A DNA stretch of 12,450 bases from Albimonas sp051747505 (GCA_051747505.1 JBNJGE010000091.1:1-12450); one strand, 5' to 3'. Numbered from the stretch's first letter, positions 1 through 6,708 are shown. The notes: generated from the letters alone by a model not told the origin. A program made the numbers and translations.

Positions 1-1
1 G

Positions 2-367
2 TCCCCGGACGACGTGGCGCAGATGGGCGACCAGGAGGAGGAGTGGAGCCGGGTGAACATGCTGCTCGACACCGTCGAGACGCATGAGCTGCTGGGCCCC
101 CATGTCTCCCCCGAGGAGCTGCTGCTGCGCCTGTTTCACGAGGAGACGCCGCGGGTCTGGACGCCCCAGCCGGTGGGCTTCGGCTGCACCTGCTCGGCCG
201 AGAAGGTGCGCGAGGCGCTGCACCAGTACTCGGCGAAGGACATCGCCACGATGACCACCGAGGACGGCGAGGTGACGGCGGACTGCCAGTTCTGCGGGGC
301 GCATTACGCCTTCGACCCCGCCACGCTGGGCTTCGAGGCCGAACGGGCGCCCGACGGCGAGCGGTGA
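2..367 (+). CDS. hslO: Hsp33 redox-regulated chaperonin, C-terminal part (cut by window edge)
   Basis: This is the C-terminal 121 codons of Hsp33, a cytoplasmic holdase activated when its zinc-binding cysteines are oxidised. The reading frame is open from the first bases of the window, so the gene starts upstream; the ATG at 14 is internal. The diagnostic redox switch is present: a CxC pair (GCTCS, about 183-191) and, about 30 residues later, a CxxC pair (DCQFCG, about 282-298), the four zinc ligands of the family. The region before it matches the linker that senses unfolding. The stop TGA (365-367) overlaps the GTG start of the following acetyltransferase, so the two are probably co-transcribed and translationally coupled. 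All four cysteines are intact, so the switch should work. The N-terminal substrate-binding domain cannot be judged. Confidence 0.95.
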   Translation, partial: SPDDVAQMGDQEEEWSRVNMLLDTVETHELLGPHVSPEELLLRLFHEETPRVWTPQPVGFGCTCSAEKVREALHQYSAKDIATMTTEDGEVTADCQFCGAHYAFDPATLGFEAERAPDGER

Positions 368-882
368 GCGCGGGCCCGGAGATCGGCGAGACGGGGCCGG
401 GCGATCTGCCGGCGCTGGAGGCGCTCTATCCCCGGGCCTTTCCCGAGGAGGACCTGCTGGAGCTGGTGCGCGCGCTGGCGGAAACGCCGGGCGTGCTCTC
501 GCTTGTGGCGCGAGAAGACGGGCGGATCGTGGGGCATGCGATGTTCACGCCCGGGCGGGCCCGGGGCGAGGCGGTGGCGCTGCTCGGCCCGCTGGCCGTG
601 ACGCCGGAGGCGCAGGGCCGGGGCTTGGGAAGCGCGCTGGTCCGCGCCGGGTTCGCGCGGCTGGAGGCGGCGGGCGCCCGGCGCGTCCTCGTGCTGGGCG
701 ATCCGGCGTATTATAGGCGGTTCGGCTTCGCGCCCGAGCGGGACGTGGCGCCGCCCCATGCGCTGCCCGAGGACTGGCGCGACGCCTGGCAGGGGCGGGC
801 GCTGGCGGGGGACGCGCCCGCCCCGCGCGGGCCGCTGGAGCTGCCTGCGCCCTGGATGCGGCCGGAGCTGTGGCTGCCGTGA
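364..882 (+). CDS. GNAT family N-acetyltransferase (YhbS-like)
   Basis: A 172-residue single-domain GNAT protein that would transfer an acetyl group from acetyl-CoA to an unidentified amine. The acetyl-CoA pyrophosphate loop is clear (QGRGLG, residues 84-89, after the strand LLGPLAVTPEA), followed by the helix ALVRAGFARLEAAG and a later strand and turn (VLVLGDPAYYRRFGF, about 108-122) typical of the YhbS subgroup. The start is GTG at 364, overlapping the hslO stop as GTGA. There is no strong Shine-Dalgarno, so initiation is probably coupled to hslO termination. The next in-frame ATG (541) lies inside the fold, which supports the GTG. The gene ends 12 nt before the convergent threonine aldolase stop. 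Family assignment is firm; the substrate is unknown. Confidence 0.9.
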   Translation: MSAGPEIGETGPGDLPALEALYPRAFPEEDLLELVRALAETPGVLSLVAREDGRIVGHAMFTPGRARGEAVALLGPLAVTPEAQGRGLGSALVRAGFARLEAAGARRVLVLGDPAYYRRFGFAPERDVAPPHALPEDWRDAWQGRALAGDAPAPRGPLELPAPWMRPELWLP

Positions 883-894
883 CGCGGGCGGGGC

Positions 895-1953
895 TCAGCC
901 CCTGAGGGCGGCCAGGAAGGCGTCCACGTCCTCCTCGCTCGTGGCCCAGTTGCAGACGAGGCGGCAGGCGAGCATCTCGTCGTCGGGACCCTGCGGCGAG
1001 GGTTCCGACGGCCACATGTAATAGCGGGCGCCAGCCTCCTGCAGACGGCGATGGGCGGCGCGGGGCAGGGCCGGGAACAGGGCGTTGGCCTCCACCGGAT
1101 GGGGAAGCTCGGCGAGGCCGGAGGCGCGCAGCCCCTCGGCCAGACGGTCGGCGGCGGCGTTGGCGCGGCCGGCGAGGTCGAGCCAGAGGCCGTCGGCCAG
1201 CCAGGCGTCGAGCTGGGCGGCGACGTAGCGCATCTTGGAGAAGAGATGGCCGCCGCGCTTGCGGCGCAGCTCGAACTCCCAGCCCTTCGCCTTGTCGCCG
1301 TCGAAGAAGATGACGGCCTCGGCCGCCAGCGCCCCGCATTTGGTGGCGCCGAGGCAGAGGACGTCCACGCCCGCACGCCAGGACAGGTCGGCGGGGGCGC
1401 AGCCCTGCCGGGCGAGGGCGTTGGAGAAGCGGGTGCCGTCCATGTGCACGGGCAGGCCGTGCTGCTTCGCCAGCCCGGCCAGGGCGCGGACCTCGTCGGG
1501 CGTGTAGACCACGCCCATCTCGGTGGCCTGGGTCAGGGAGAGGGCGCCGGGCTGGACGTGATGCACGGCGCCGCCGGCGCCGGCCTGCAGGGCGTCGCGG
1601 AGGCTTTCGGGGGCGATCCTGGCGTGCTCGCCATCGAGCAGGGTGAGCTTGGCGCCGCCGGTGTAGAACTCCGGCGCGCCGCACTCGTCCTCCTCGATAT
1701 GGGCGTTGCGGTGGCAGTAGATGGCGCTCCAGGGCGGCGCGAGGGAGGCCAGCGCCAGCGCGTTGGCGGCGGTGCCGGTGGGGACGAGGTGGACGATGGC
1801 CTCCGGCGCCTCGAACAGCTCGCGGATGCGGTCGGCGACGCGGGCGGTCAGCGGGTCGGCGCCGTAGGGGGGCGCGTAGCCGTCATTGGCCGCGGAGAGG
1901 GCCTGGAGGATCTGCGGGGCGGCGGGGCCGGCGTTGTCGGAGGTGAACCACAT
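895..1953 (-). CDS. ltaE: Low-specificity L-threonine aldolase (PLP-dependent)
   Basis: A 352-residue fold-type I PLP enzyme of the beta-eliminating lyase family, predicted to cleave L-threonine or allo-threonine to glycine and acetaldehyde in the cytoplasm. Visible signatures are the N-terminal FTSDNAG, PTGTAANALALA (about 58-69), the HIEEDECGAPEF block (85-96), MDGTRFSNAL (171-180) with the PLP-pyridine Asp at 172, and the Schiff-base lysine K205 in LGATKCGALAAEA. Homologues I recall usually have Asn where Cys206 follows the lysine. The start ATG (1951-1953) lies 2 nt after the stop of the YcgN-like gene. A GAAGGA about 11 nt upstream, inside that gene, can serve as ribosome binding site, so the pair looks like one operon. 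The length is normal for the family and no defect is seen. Confidence 0.93.
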   Translation of the reverse strand: MWFTSDNAGPAAPQILQALSAANDGYAPPYGADPLTARVADRIRELFEAPEAIVHLVPTGTAANALALASLAPPWSAIYCHRNAHIEEDECGAPEFYTGGAKLTLLDGEHARIAPESLRDALQAGAGGAVHHVQPGALSLTQATEMGVVYTPDEVRALAGLAKQHGLPVHMDGTRFSNALARQGCAPADLSWRAGVDVLCLGATKCGALAAEAVIFFDGDKAKGWEFELRRKRGGHLFSKMRYVAAQLDAWLADGLWLDLAGRANAAADRLAEGLRASGLAELPHPVEANALFPALPRAAHRRLQEAGARYYMWPSEPSPQGPDDEMLACRLVCNWATSEEDVDAFLAALRG

Positions 1954-1955
1954 GC

Positions 1956-2429
1956 TCAGAGAAATCCTTCGACGGCGTGATCGGGCAGGTCCTCCTCGTC
2001 GACCTCCCATTCGGGGCTGAGGGGGCCCGGCGGGTTGCGTCCGTCCGCGGCGACGCCGGCACGGCGCGGGCCGTCGGGGTCGCCGCAGACCAGGGGATGC
2101 CACTCGGGCAGGTCGCGGCCCTCGGCCAGCAGGCGGTAAGCGCAGGTGACGGGCATCCAGTCCTTGATGTCGTGGATGTTGTCCGGGGTCAGGACCACGC
2201 AGCCGGGCACCAGGACCTTGCGCAGGGCGTAGTTCCCGCAGCGGCACGCGGCAGGGTCGTAGAGGCGGCAGTGGACGTCGGTGTAGGCGAGCTCGCCGGT
2301 GTCCTCGTCCTCCAGCTTGAGCAGGCAGCAGCGGCCGCAGCCGTCGCAGAGCGCCTCCCACTCCTCGCGGGAGAGGTCGGAGAGCGGCGCGTCGCGCCAG
2401 AAGCCGGGGCGGAGGTCGGGCGGGGTCAT
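1956..2429 (-). CDS. YcgN/UPF0260 family cysteine cluster protein
   Basis: A 157-residue soluble protein of the YcgN (UPF0260) group within the YkgJ-type CxxCxxCC families, whose cysteines are thought to bind zinc or an iron-sulfur centre; the biochemical role is not established. The hallmark WEALCDGCGRCC is at residues 24-35 (Cys 28, 31, 34 and 35), followed by the family's acidic KLEDEDTGELAYTD and further conserved cysteines (CRLYDPAACRCGNY, VPGCVVL, VTCAYRLL, HPLVCGD). The length is close to E. coli YcgN as I remember it. The start ATG at 2427-2429 has only a weak upstream purine stretch. It is probably the promoter-proximal gene of an operon with the threonine aldolase 2 nt downstream, and is divergent from nnrU across 118 nt. 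Confidence 0.92.
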   Translation of the reverse strand: MTPPDLRPGFWRDAPLSDLSREEWEALCDGCGRCCLLKLEDEDTGELAYTDVHCRLYDPAACRCGNYALRKVLVPGCVVLTPDNIHDIKDWMPVTCAYRLLAEGRDLPEWHPLVCGDPDGPRRAGVAADGRNPPGPLSPEWEVDEEDLPDHAVEGFL

Positions 2430-2547
2430 GGGGCCTGTCTGCCCGCAATCGGGGCGCGCGTCCAGACGGGGGCGGCTTTCGGGCGGCGGCGATCGGGCGC
2501 GGCCGGGGCGGGTTGCGCGCGGGGCGCGGCCGGCGCAGGTGGGGGGA
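2430..2547. promoter_or_regulatory. Divergent intergenic region between the YcgN-like gene and nnrU
   Basis: These 118 nt separate two genes read in opposite directions and so should hold both promoters. I see no good -35/-10 pair on either strand; the sequence is almost uniformly G+C rich. The only clear signal is the purine tract at about 2538-2547, which provides the nnrU ribosome binding site. The promoter role is inferred from gene orientation only. Confidence 0.35.
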
Positions 2548-3207
2548 ATGGTCGAGTTCCTGGTCGCCTGCGCCGTTTTCCTGCTGGCCCATGCCCTGCC
2601 GGGGGCGACGGGGCTGCGCGGGGCGCTGATCGCCCGGCTGGGGCGGAGGGGGTATCTGGTCGGCTACTCGGTCCTTTCGACGGCGCTGCTGGTCTGGCTG
2701 ATCTGGGCGGCCCTGCGGGCGCCTTATGTGGCGCTCTGGGCGCCCTCGCGGGAGCTGGCGCTGGTTCCCTTCGCGGCGATGGCGCCGGCCTGCCTGCTGC
2801 TGGCGGCGGGGGCGGGGCGGGCGAACCCGGTCTCGCTGTCCTTCCGGGGCGGGCCGGCGGACGCGGCGCGGCCGGGGATCCTGGCGCTGACGCGGCATCC
2901 GGTGCTGTGGGCGCTCGCGCTGTGGGGCCTGGGGCATGCGGCGGCGAACCCGGACCTGGTGTCGGTGCTGCTGTTCGGGGGGCTGGGGGCGTTCGCGCTG
3001 GCCGGGATGCCGGTGCTGGAGGGTCGCGCACGGCGGCGGGGGGAGCGCGAGGGGTTCGCGCTGCGCGAGGGGCCCGTGGGGGCGCGGCTGCGGCGCGCGG
3101 CCTCGGCGCGGCTGGCGGCGGAGCTGGCGGCGGGGCTTGCGCTTTACGCGGCGCTGCTGGCTCTGCACGGGCCGGTGATCGGAGTGGATCCGCTGGTCTG
3201 GCTGTGA
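2548..3207 (+). CDS. NnrU family integral membrane protein
   Basis: A 219-residue hydrophobic protein with about five or six membrane helices (for example MVEFLVACAVFLLAH at the N-terminus, YSVLSTALLVWLIWAAL, LVPFAAMAPACLLLAAG, a helix pair around 117-155, and one near the C-terminus). The NnrU signature ITRHPVLW-type segment (LALTRHPVLWALALWGLGHAAANPD, 112-136) carries His117 and His130, and His15 lies in the first helix. Related NnrU/Z-ISO proteins use such histidines for haem. The start ATG at 2548 is preceded directly by a G-rich Shine-Dalgarno and agrees with the family's N-terminus. NnrU was named from denitrification clusters, but no nitrite or nitric oxide reductase gene is present here, so that role cannot be assumed; zeta-carotene isomerase-like or haem-related activity is an alternative. 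Confidence 0.88.
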   Translation: MVEFLVACAVFLLAHALPGATGLRGALIARLGRRGYLVGYSVLSTALLVWLIWAALRAPYVALWAPSRELALVPFAAMAPACLLLAAGAGRANPVSLSFRGGPADAARPGILALTRHPVLWALALWGLGHAAANPDLVSVLLFGGLGAFALAGMPVLEGRARRRGEREGFALREGPVGARLRRAASARLAAELAAGLALYAALLALHGPVIGVDPLVWL

Positions 3208-3319
3208 GGGGGCTGGCGGCGCCGGGGCGGCCGCGATTTCGGCCCTGAGGGGATGGCGGGCCAAGCATCGTGATCCGGGTTCCGCCTTGCCGGGGCGCTT
3301 GCGCGCGCGAAGTATTTCC

Positions 3320-3331
3320 CAAGTATACTTG
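3320..3331. promoter_or_regulatory. Perfect 12-bp palindrome CAAGTATACTTG in an AT-rich island
   Basis: CAAGTATACTTG is perfectly self-complementary. A half-site-like AAGTAT also occurs just upstream at 3310-3315, and an inverted repeat TCTGA/TCAGA brackets 3336-3353. The surrounding 45 bases are far richer in A+T than the rest of the window. The core GTATAC resembles operators of GntR/FadR-type regulators from general knowledge, and TATACT also resembles a -10 box, but no well-spaced -35 partner is found on either strand. Operator function is inferred, and no gene start lies nearby. Confidence 0.35.
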
Positions 3332-3366
3332 TCAATCTGAGGTGAAATTCAGACCCGCCGGCGGCC

Positions 3367-3387
3367 GCGCGCCAATTTCTGGCGCGC
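3367..3387. terminator. Candidate bidirectional terminator hairpin
   Basis: An 8-bp perfect stem GCGCGCCA / TGGCGCGC with a 5-nt loop (ATTTC) sits between the convergent nnrU and MFS genes, where a bidirectional terminator would be expected. It has no U-tract on either side, so intrinsic termination is uncertain; it could instead protect transcript 3' ends. Confidence 0.4.
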
Positions 3388-3441
3388 CGTCACTGCCGTC
3401 GTCGTTTGCGAAAGGCGGTGGCGGGGGGTTCTGCGTGTCGC

Positions 3442-3457
3442 GCGGAGGCGGCTCCGC
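3442..3457 (-). terminator. Candidate hairpin downstream of the MFS gene
   Basis: GCGGAG / CTCCGC forms a 6-bp stem with a 4-nt loop about 33 nt beyond the MFS stop codon (reading on the minus strand). No U-tract follows. Such short GC stems are common by chance at this base composition, so support is modest. Confidence 0.25.
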
Positions 3458-3489
3458 AGGCGTCCTGCCGGCGGAGCGGCGGCCCGCTC

Positions 3490-4818
3490 TCAGCCCTGCG
3501 CGGCGCGGCGCTTCTCGGCCCGGCCGGCGACGAGGCGGATCTTGCGGGGGGCCGCCTTCCACATGCAGATCATCGAGATCACGGCCATGGCCATGACCAG
3601 CCAGAAGCCGGCGGTGTAGCGGCCGGTGGCGTCGTGGATCTCGCCCATCACGAACACCCCGGCGCCGGCCCCGAAATTGGCCAGAAGGGCGATGGTGGAG
3701 AAGATCGCCGGGTAGCGGCGGGACTGGAAGATCTCCATCGGGATGGCGCCGAACATGGCCGCCAGCCCGTTGCCCAGAAGGCCCTGGGCGGCCACCATCA
3801 GCCACAGGAGCAGGGGGGAGGGCGCCTGTTCGATCGCCAGCAGGAAGGCGGCGGAGAGGACGTAGCCGCTGACGGCGATGGACCAGGCGATCTCGCGGCC
3901 CACGCGGTCGGACAGGGCGCCGAGCGCGATCTGGCCGAAGATGCCGCCGAAGGCGACCATGCCCAGCGCGAAGGCGGCCGTGGAGGCGTCGAAGCCGGCC
4001 GAGAGCAGGAAGCGCGTCTGGTGGATCTGGATGGCGTACCAGATGAAGAGCGCGCAGAAATTGCCGCCCGCCACCCACCAGAAGGCGGAGGTGCGGATGG
4101 CCTTGCGCAGGGTCCATTCGGTCTCGGCCCATTCGCGGTTCACCACCGGGTCGGCGTGGCGGGGCGCGGCGCCGGGCTCGGGGCGCGCGTCGCCGTCGGG
4201 CAGCAGGCCCATCTGCTCGGGGCGCATGCGCTGGAAGACGGCGTTGAGGGGGATGATGGCGACGAGGGTGACGATGGCGACGGCCATGCAGGCCGCGCGC
4301 CAGCCATGGGTCTCGATCCCCCACTGCATGAGCGGCAGGAGCGTGACGCCGCCCACGCCCACGCCGGCGAAGGCGAGGCCGATGGCCAGGCCGCGGTTCC
4401 TCACGAACCAGTTGGGCAGGAACATGGAATGGCTGATGTAGCTCATCGCCATGGAGCCGTTCACGGCCAGCAGGCCGAAGGCGAGATAGAGCTCCAGCGG
4501 GTTGGTGATGGCGGTGGCGGCGAAGTAGCCGGCGGCGACCATCAGGGCGCCGACGGGGATGGCGCCCTGGGGGCCGAAGCGGCCCATCAGCCAGCCGACC
4601 ACCGGCAGGAAGGCGGTGGAGGCGATGAACCCGACCGAGAACGCGCCTGCGGTCAGGCCGGAATCCCAGCCGAATTCGGCCACCATCTCCGGGAACAGGA
4701 GAGAGAAGCCGGTGCGCGCGGTGACGGCCACGCCCATGGTGACGAAGGAGACGGCGACCACGACCCAGCCGTAGAAGAGGCGCGGGCGCGGGGCGCCCGG
4801 GGCGCGGGCCTGGCTCAT
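3490..4818 (-). CDS. MFS transporter, OxlT/monocarboxylate-like
   Basis: A 442-residue inner-membrane permease of the major facilitator superfamily with about twelve helices in two halves (about 16-195 and 243-428) around a charged central loop containing RPEQMGLLPDG. The FYGWVVVAVSF opening (15-25) is typical of the oxalate:formate antiporter/monocarboxylate-like branch. Motif A-like loops are WLMGRFGPQG (76-85) and ALSDRVGRE (301-309). The start ATG has a good ribosome binding site (GGAGGA with an 8-nt spacer). It follows the class II aldolase on the same strand after 97 nt, which contains a possible promoter of its own and a hairpin. The substrate is unknown; a small organic acid is an inference from the subfamily and the neighbouring aldolase. 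Confidence 0.92.
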   Translation of the reverse strand: MSQARAPGAPRPRLFYGWVVVAVSFVTMGVAVTARTGFSLLFPEMVAEFGWDSGLTAGAFSVGFIASTAFLPVVGWLMGRFGPQGAIPVGALMVAAGYFAATAITNPLELYLAFGLLAVNGSMAMSYISHSMFLPNWFVRNRGLAIGLAFAGVGVGGVTLLPLMQWGIETHGWRAACMAVAIVTLVAIIPLNAVFQRMRPEQMGLLPDGDARPEPGAAPRHADPVVNREWAETEWTLRKAIRTSAFWWVAGGNFCALFIWYAIQIHQTRFLLSAGFDASTAAFALGMVAFGGIFGQIALGALSDRVGREIAWSIAVSGYVLSAAFLLAIEQAPSPLLLWLMVAAQGLLGNGLAAMFGAIPMEIFQSRRYPAIFSTIALLANFGAGAGVFVMGEIHDATGRYTAGFWLVMAMAVISMICMWKAAPRKIRLVAGRAEKRRAAQG

Positions 4819-4837
4819 GGGCGGTCTCCTCCCTCCC

Positions 4838-4859
4838 GGCGCGCGTCTGGCGGCGCGCC
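4838..4859 (-). other. Leader hairpin upstream of the MFS start
   Basis: GGCGCGC / GCGCGCC forms a 7-bp stem with an 8-nt loop directly before the MFS ribosome binding site, in the gap after the aldolase gene. It could be a weak terminator or attenuator, or a processing/stability element between the two genes. There is no U-tract, and function is not shown by the sequence. Confidence 0.25.
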
Positions 4860-4871
4860 TTGTCGGGCCGG

Positions 4872-4901
4872 AGCATAGGCGGGCCGCGGCGGGGGCGGCA
4901 A
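4872..4901 (-). promoter_or_regulatory. Possible sigma-70-type promoter for the MFS gene
   Basis: On the minus strand TTGCCG (4896-4901) and TATGCT (4872-4877) are separated by 18 nt; each matches four of six consensus positions. It lies in the gap between the aldolase and MFS genes and would start transcription near 4865, just before the leader hairpin. The match is modest and the aldolase promoter may read through instead. Confidence 0.3.
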
Positions 4902-4915
4902 GGCGCGGGAAGCCT

Positions 4916-5575
4916 CTAGCGGCCGTAGGAGAGGCGGGCCATGGCCTCGGCGGTCTCGGCCACCTGGGCGTCGGTCAGGACGTGGCCGCCGCCGATCAGG
5001 AGGGCCTGGTAATGCTGGCGGGCGAGCGTTTCGAGCTCGACGGCCAGCGCCATGGCCTTCTCCAGCGTCGGCCCGCACGCGAGCATGCCGTGATTGGCCA
5101 GCAGGCAGGCGGAGCGATCCTCGAGCGCGGCCAGCGCGTGGTCGGAGAGCGCCTGCGTGCCGAAGGTGGCGTAGCCGGCGCAGCGGATCTCCGGGCCGCC
5201 GAAGAGGGCGATCATGTAGTGCACCGCCGGGATGGGACGCCGCGCGATGGCGAGCGTGGTGCAGTAGGGGGGATGGGCGTGGACCACGGCGCCGAATTCG
5301 GGCCGGGCGGCGAGGATGTCGCGGTGCATGCGCCATTCGGAGGAGGGGGGGCGCGGGCCGCGGGCGGCCTCCGGCCCCGCGGAGAGGGGCATGGCGCAGA
5401 TCATCTCCGGCGTCATGGCTGCGTAGGGGGTCGAGGAGGGGGTGATCAGCATCTCCTCGCCGCGACGCACGGAGATGTTGCCGGAGGTCCCCTGGTTGAG
5501 GCCGGTGGCGTCGAGGAAGAGGCACTGGTCGATGATGGCCTGGCGCAGGGCGCGGTCGGCGTCGGGCTCGGGCAT
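4916..5575 (-). CDS. Class II aldolase/adducin family protein (fuculose-phosphate aldolase-like)
   Basis: A 219-residue zinc-dependent class II aldolase of the FucA/AraD type, cytoplasmic, expected to act on a sugar phosphate or a related hydroxy-acid. Family features are the phosphate-binding loop GTSGNISVR (29-37), the ITPSSTPY segment (44-51), the catalytic glutamate E80 in SSEWRMHRDIL, the zinc ligands His99 and His101 in VVHAHPPYCTTLA, and the third zinc histidine His162 in LANHGMLACG. All key residues are present, so it should be active. The start ATG is backed by an excellent AAGGAG with a 7-nt spacer. It precedes an MFS carrier gene and is divergent from an EamA permease, suggesting uptake and cleavage of one compound. 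The true substrate cannot be read from sequence. Confidence 0.92.
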   Translation of the reverse strand: MPEPDADRALRQAIIDQCLFLDATGLNQGTSGNISVRRGEEMLITPSSTPYAAMTPEMICAMPLSAGPEAARGPRPPSSEWRMHRDILAARPEFGAVVHAHPPYCTTLAIARRPIPAVHYMIALFGGPEIRCAGYATFGTQALSDHALAALEDRSACLLANHGMLACGPTLEKAMALAVELETLARQHYQALLIGGGHVLTDAQVAETAEAMARLSYGR

Positions 5576-5725
5576 TCGGGGGCTCCTTGCGGGAACGGTC
5601 GGAGGGTGGCGCGGGGGCGGGCGGCTGTCCAGAGAGGGCGGCGGACGTCCGCGCGCTTGCAGGGCGCCTCGAAGGTGTTCAGTCTGCCTTACGGGTTCGG
5701 GCGACAGAGAGGCCGGCGGCGCGAG
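5576..5725. promoter_or_regulatory. Divergent promoter region between aldolase and EamA genes
   Basis: These 150 nt must contain the promoter of the aldolase gene (-) and probably that of the EamA gene (+). The aldolase ribosome binding site AAGGAG is at 5583-5588 (minus strand). A minus-strand TGGACA (5626-5631) resembles a -35 box but lacks a good -10, and a plus-strand TTGCAG (5657-5662) is similarly incomplete. A 12-bp palindrome lies near the middle. Confidence 0.4.
5641..5652. promoter_or_regulatory. Palindrome GCGGACGTCCGC, candidate shared operator
   Basis: A perfect 12-bp palindrome lies close to the centre of the divergent aldolase/EamA intergenic region, the usual place for a shared operator. 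The sequence is G+C rich, and several perfect 12-mers of this kind are expected by chance in a window of this composition, so only the position supports it. Confidence 0.25.
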
Positions 5726-6634
5726 ATGGGCGAGGCGAGCGGGAGGGGCGGGCTGCGCGCGGCCTGGGCGGGGCAGTCGCCGGTGATGCGCGGCGTGATC
5801 ATGATGTGCCTGTCCACGGTCGCCTTCGCCTCCATGCACGCGACGGTCCGGCATGTCTCGGCGGAGCTGCCGGTCTACCAGATCGTCTTTTTCCGAAACC
5901 TGTTCGGGCTGGCCTTCCTGATACCGGTGATCCTGGGAAGCGGGATCGTGCAGATGCGCACCAGGCGGCTGGGGCTGCACGCCCTGCGCGGGCTGATCAA
6001 TATCGGCGGGATGCTGATGTTCTTCACCGCCGTGACGATCACGCCGCTGGCGAAGGTGACGGCGCTGAGCTTCACGGCGCCGATCTTCACCGCGATGCTG
6101 AGCGTGCTGGTGCTGGGCGAGCGGTTCCGGCTGCGGCGCTGGGCGGCGATCGCCTTCGGGTTTCTCGGCATGCTGGTGATCATCCGTCCCGGCCTTGCGG
6201 TGGTGGAGACGGGCGCGCTGCTGGCGCTGGCGGCCGCGGCGCTGTGGGCGGTGGCGATGATCGTGATCAAGATTCTCTCGCGCACCGAGACCAGCGTGGC
6301 GATCGTGGCCTGGATGGGCGTCTTCCTGAGCCTGTTCTCGCTCGGCCCGGCGATCTGGGTGTGGGAGGACCCTTCGCCCGCCGCCTGGGGCTGGCTGCTG
6401 GTCATCGGGCTGACGGGGAGCCTGGGGCAGGTGAGCCTGAGCCAGTCGCTGAAGGAGACCGACCCGACGGCGGTGCTGCCCTTCGACTTCCTCAAGCTGA
6501 TCTGGACGGCGCTGCTGGGCGCCTGGTTCTTCGCCGAGATACCGGACCTGTTCACCTGGATCGGGGCGGGGGTGATCTTCTCCTCGGGCCTCTACATCGC
6601 CTATCGGGAGCGGCGCGCAGGGCCCGAGGTTTGA
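5726..6634 (+). CDS. EamA/DMT superfamily transporter
   Basis: A 302-residue inner-membrane permease of the drug/metabolite transporter superfamily, with about ten helices built from two EamA repeats (about 22-155 and 163-296). Diagnostic segments are FASMHATVRHVSAELPVYQ and FFRNLFGL in helices 1-2, TPLAKVTALSFTAPIF (about 106-121), the repeat-end VLGERFRLRRW (129-139) and, in repeat 2, SLSQSLKETDPTAVLPFDFLK. The ATG at 5726 gives a normal cytoplasmic N-terminus; a second ATG at 5786 directly before the first helix is an alternative start. It is read away from the class II aldolase and its palindrome-containing region. The substrate is unknown; family members export amino acids or other metabolites. 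Confidence 0.92.
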   Translation: MGEASGRGGLRAAWAGQSPVMRGVIMMCLSTVAFASMHATVRHVSAELPVYQIVFFRNLFGLAFLIPVILGSGIVQMRTRRLGLHALRGLINIGGMLMFFTAVTITPLAKVTALSFTAPIFTAMLSVLVLGERFRLRRWAAIAFGFLGMLVIIRPGLAVVETGALLALAAAALWAVAMIVIKILSRTETSVAIVAWMGVFLSLFSLGPAIWVWEDPSPAAWGWLLVIGLTGSLGQVSLSQSLKETDPTAVLPFDFLKLIWTALLGAWFFAEIPDLFTWIGAGVIFSSGLYIAYRERRAGPEV

Positions 6635-6708
6635 TCGCGGTCAACGCGCGGGGGCGGGGTTGGCGGCAGGATCTAGGGCGGTGTTCTGGAAAAGGGGAGA
6701 CCCCGGGG

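Larger units (their letters stand above)
3208..3489. other. Convergent intergenic region (nnrU / MFS), no gene seen
   Basis: About 280 nt between the 3' ends of nnrU (+) and the MFS gene (-). Reading frames through it lack plausible starts, ribosome binding sites and recognisable protein sequence. It contains an AT-rich island with a perfect palindrome (3320-3331), a strong GC hairpin (3367-3387) and a second hairpin nearer the MFS stop (3442-3457). Hairpins are expected between convergent genes; the AT-rich island is not. Confidence 0.6.

Noticed and set aside
890..906. Small inverted repeat (CTCAG CCC CTGAG, and GGGGCT/AGCCCC) between the convergent GNAT and ltaE stops
   Set aside because: Stems are only 5-6 bp, overlapping alternatives, partly within the ltaE stop and without a U-tract; too weak to call a terminator.
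545..1684. Long minus-strand frame opposite the GNAT and across the threonine aldolase region
   Set aside because: Arg/Pro/Ala-rich shadow of the genuine genes in a G+C-rich sequence; no family resemblance or ribosome binding site.
1977..3248. Long plus-strand frame across the YcgN-like gene and nnrU
   Set aside because: Gly/Ala/Val-rich low-complexity translation, antisense or out of frame to two recognised genes.
3144..3335. Small minus-strand frame starting at a TTG inside the AT-rich island
   Set aside because: No ribosome binding site, no recognisable sequence, and it runs antisense into the end of nnrU; the TTG is part of the TTGACA-like hexamer.
3332..4876. Minus-strand frame of 514 codons parallel to the MFS gene
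   Set aside because: Arg/Pro/His-rich out-of-frame shadow; the 442-residue MFS frame has clear membrane helices and family motifs.
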